NCBI GenBank assembly: GCA_947500505.1
Contig: CANMSL010000002.1
Coordinates: forward strand, 248,001-312,000
Direction: 5' to 3'
Length of the DNA stretch: 64,000 nucleotides
Origin: an uncultured Aquimarina sp.
GTDB taxonomy: Bacteria; Bacteroidota; Bacteroidia; Flavobacteriales; Flavobacteriaceae
Shown here one piece after another: positions 63,101 through 64,000 of this stretch. Each line of letters opens with the position of its first letter. The first letter of the stretch is position 1. Under the pieces are notes generated by a model, which was not told where the DNA came from, did not search any database, and was given only the letters and a program-made list of their open reading frames with translations. Both the position numbers and the translations under genes were made by a program.

Positions 63101-64000
63101 TTGAAGCCAATAGTGGTAATGACAAGATTGAGATGATTGGTGGCATTACGGCTGCTGATTTGGATGTCTACGGCATTGTAGGTGGTAGTATCATGATTAC
63201 CTATCTGCCCACTTCAGAAACCATCACGGTTAACTCTCAATTCGTGGATGTGGATTATCGTGTAGAAAATATCGTGTTTGATGACGGCACGTTGTTTGAT
63301 TTGGTCAATGGTATTAATAATTGGTTCGGCACATCAGGCAATGATAATTTGACCGGTACGTCCAATGATGAAACCTATGTCGGTGAAGCGGGTAATGACT
63401 CTATCCGTGGCCGTTATGGCGATGATACGTTAGAAGGTGGGCTTGGTGATGACACGCTCAAAGGCGAGAATGATGATGATTGGCTCACAGGCGGTCTGGG
63501 TGATGATTATGTACTTGGTGGCTCAGGTAATGACACCTATTTCTGGGCATCGGGTGATGGTAATGATGAGATATATGAATCATCAGGCACAGACACCTTA
63601 AAGATGACTGGTGGTATCACAGCGGCTGATTTAACCTTCGTTGGTGGAGCGAGCCAAAACTTGCTGATTACCTACACACCAACTGGTGAAGTGATTACGG
63701 TCAAAGACCATCACTATCATTCTTATCAAGATTATCGCATCGAAACCCTCGAGTTTGATGATGGCTCAACCTATAGCTTGCTCGAAGGGGTTGAGTGGTT
63801 TGGTTCGACAGGTAATGACACGCTCAAAGCCGGTAAATATGATGACACAATTACAGGTGATGCTGGCAATGATAAGATTTATGGCTATGCGGGTAATGAC
63901 AGCATCATTGGCGGCACTGGTAATGACTCGCTTTACGGCTATGAAGGTGATGATACTTACGTGTGGCAGAGTGGTGATGGAAATGATACGATTCAGGAAC
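60181..64000 (+). CDS. Giant RTX/hemolysin-type calcium-binding repeat protein, partial
   Basis: The frame is open from the ATG at 60181 to the window edge, giving at least 1273 residues. After a unique ~270-residue N-terminus (MPIFQYSNWNQLSVNTMTNL) there are many GGxGxDxLx nonapeptides, for example GGDGDDWLYGDSANDTLVGG. A larger ~130-aa unit recurs several times: GDDVYVWASGDGNDTIQE..., then GGITAADL..., then YLPTSETITV and IVFDDGT. This is the hemolysin-type calcium-binding pattern of type I secreted proteins; no T1SS gene is visible. Shine-Dalgarno start, sigma70 promoter and base use unlike the flavobacterial genes point to transfer from proteobacteria. Confidence 0.92.
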   Translation, partial: MPIFQYSNWNQLSVNTMTNLFLYGTENTPANHTDRLRTTAEYQDEVIVELQMDSYMTTGAGRYAHPSMATFVQDFFNLTNQINLPPDRYTKAQLIANHGYSEDDFKFAFKHYDIDSSSADYTLRTYIYNSAGYEINDDAVFVIENTGSGNIKYVENMSVHAFQDNFDFESDNPLTQIGNDFFLGDEIDPYNIGRTVTIKLEDKENVQTYEDLNSGAHYDVFAFQADETASANENNGNIVIDALPAMINVVADLEAAGVIDNSIYGTNGGEVVKIEGDEGNIVAIVGGEGEDTVDYTGLDSYLDNDVTVNLETNSGTIEYVFEADDTHAIYDIQHVKTGNGNDAVTGDSLANEIQTNDGNDVIESGDGDDTIDSGDGNDIVRGGFGADSIEGGLGNDWLHANDSGSTLDTDGDYLDGGDGDDWLYGDSANDTLVGGIGDDLLVSKGNSILKGGAGLDYYTAKAGDVIIDADGGRFNGASFIQGGEHIWHAGTTIHPFKVFGNTLYVYTGGLQTAPSDTYFTIQNFSNDGRWGFTIPQEYYDAKNEFVTDIAGDESPDENVNPEGGSTTLSNPTNGHPNENPSAGSPTLNTDDTNQNENGYLNHTSYLKATIGFDTQNGGDADDVYEWGTGFHDDILIDAGGSDTIKMLNLNEADVTLEQVGDDIVITAINSTELEELTIQGHYLATGAVESIEFADGSTLGLGLSSTGHTNAIEYIENMDVGVNDTVVAMGGNDTIRSWDGNDSIDAGAGDDSVHAGDGNDTVFGGTGNDNIHTGLDNDSVDGGDGDDYIYGADGMDTITGGAGADTLHGYLGDDVYIWGVGDGDDVIEESGYSGGGNDTLKLIGGITLADLDIFGSSGWHINVVYIPTGEHITLSKMFFDIDRMIETITFDDGSTYNLDQAVEWRGGDGDDYINASYHDDTLSGNALNDTLDSGHGNDTLIGGAGDDWLYGDAGDDVYVWASGDGNDTIQEDPFEANSGNDKIEMIGGITAADLDVYGIVGGSIMITYLPTSETITVNSQFVDVDYRVENIVFDDGTLFDLVNGINNWFGTSGNDNLTGTSNDETYVGEAGNDSIRGRYGDDTLEGGLGDDTLKGENDDDWLTGGLGDDYVLGGSGNDTYFWASGDGNDEIYESSGTDTLKMTGGITAADLTFVGGASQNLLITYTPTGEVITVKDHHYHSYQDYRIETLEFDDGSTYSLLEGVEWFGSTGNDTLKAGKYDDTITGDAGNDKIYGYAGNDSIIGGTGNDSLYGYEGDDTYVWQSGDGNDTIQE

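Overview
The left part of the window (about 1-24,200) is ordinary chromosome of a Flavobacteriaceae-type Bacteroidetes. The evidence is an alternative complex III operon (actA to actF) joined to coxB-coxA, the rimP-nusA-infB order, AT-rich start regions without Shine-Dalgarno sequences, promoters with the TAnnTTTG -7 box, and signal peptides ending in S/A-Q. Genes here: part of an SSS-family transporter behind a LacI-like palindrome, queG, a cytochrome P450, ruvB, an unlisted 50-residue Cys-rich peptide with a GG leader, a membrane protein, coxA, coxB, actF-E-D-C-B-A, a SPOR protein, infB, nusA, rimP, a tandem Usp protein and a small hypothetical. The act-cox genes form one minus-strand run that carries electrons from quinol through haem c proteins to oxygen.

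From about 24,270 to the right edge the window is accessory DNA. It opens with tandem att-like repeats and a tyrosine recombinase (24,706). Many small genes follow: an ArdB/KlcA antirestriction protein, an HTH protein, zinc ribbons, a J-domain protein, a paralogous gene pair, a membrane protein carrying a classical C2H2 finger, two large paralogous ParB-like proteins and a MobF (TrwC/TraI-type) relaxase-helicase. No coupling protein or type IV secretion gene is seen, so it looks mobilizable rather than self-transmissible, and no right end is visible. About 43-59 kb is cargo: nuclease-like genes, a three-gene membrane cassette, a Phd/VapC-type toxin-antitoxin pair, a hemopexin-repeat/FAD oxidase fusion, a nuclease next to an OLD-type ATPase/TOPRIM plus UvrD-like helicase pair (Gabija-like), DUF3892 and XRE genes. 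At the right edge a membrane-anchored protein and a giant RTX calcium-binding protein (cut by the window end) are read together.

The island is a mosaic. Most genes have Bacteroidetes-style leaders, but about 36.2-39.0 kb (GAAW protein, DUF2958, a WGRTT protein, second ParB), the toxin-antitoxin pair and the RTX operon have Shine-Dalgarno sequences. The XRE/RTX interval also carries a textbook sigma70-type promoter. These parts resemble proteobacterial plasmid modules.

The most novel signals are two families of apparently structured RNA. One (about 110 nt, three copies: 28,302; 29,439; 32,288) sits about 20-30 nt before the start codons of the J-domain, 29,574 and first parB genes; its core is conserved while the enclosing stems change sequence but keep pairing. 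The second (about 60 nt, two copies: 32,184 and 35,739) is a long hairpin with a symmetric GGA/GGA internal loop, found ahead of each ParB-containing transcription unit. Everything here is read by eye from sequence; no database search or folding program was run.
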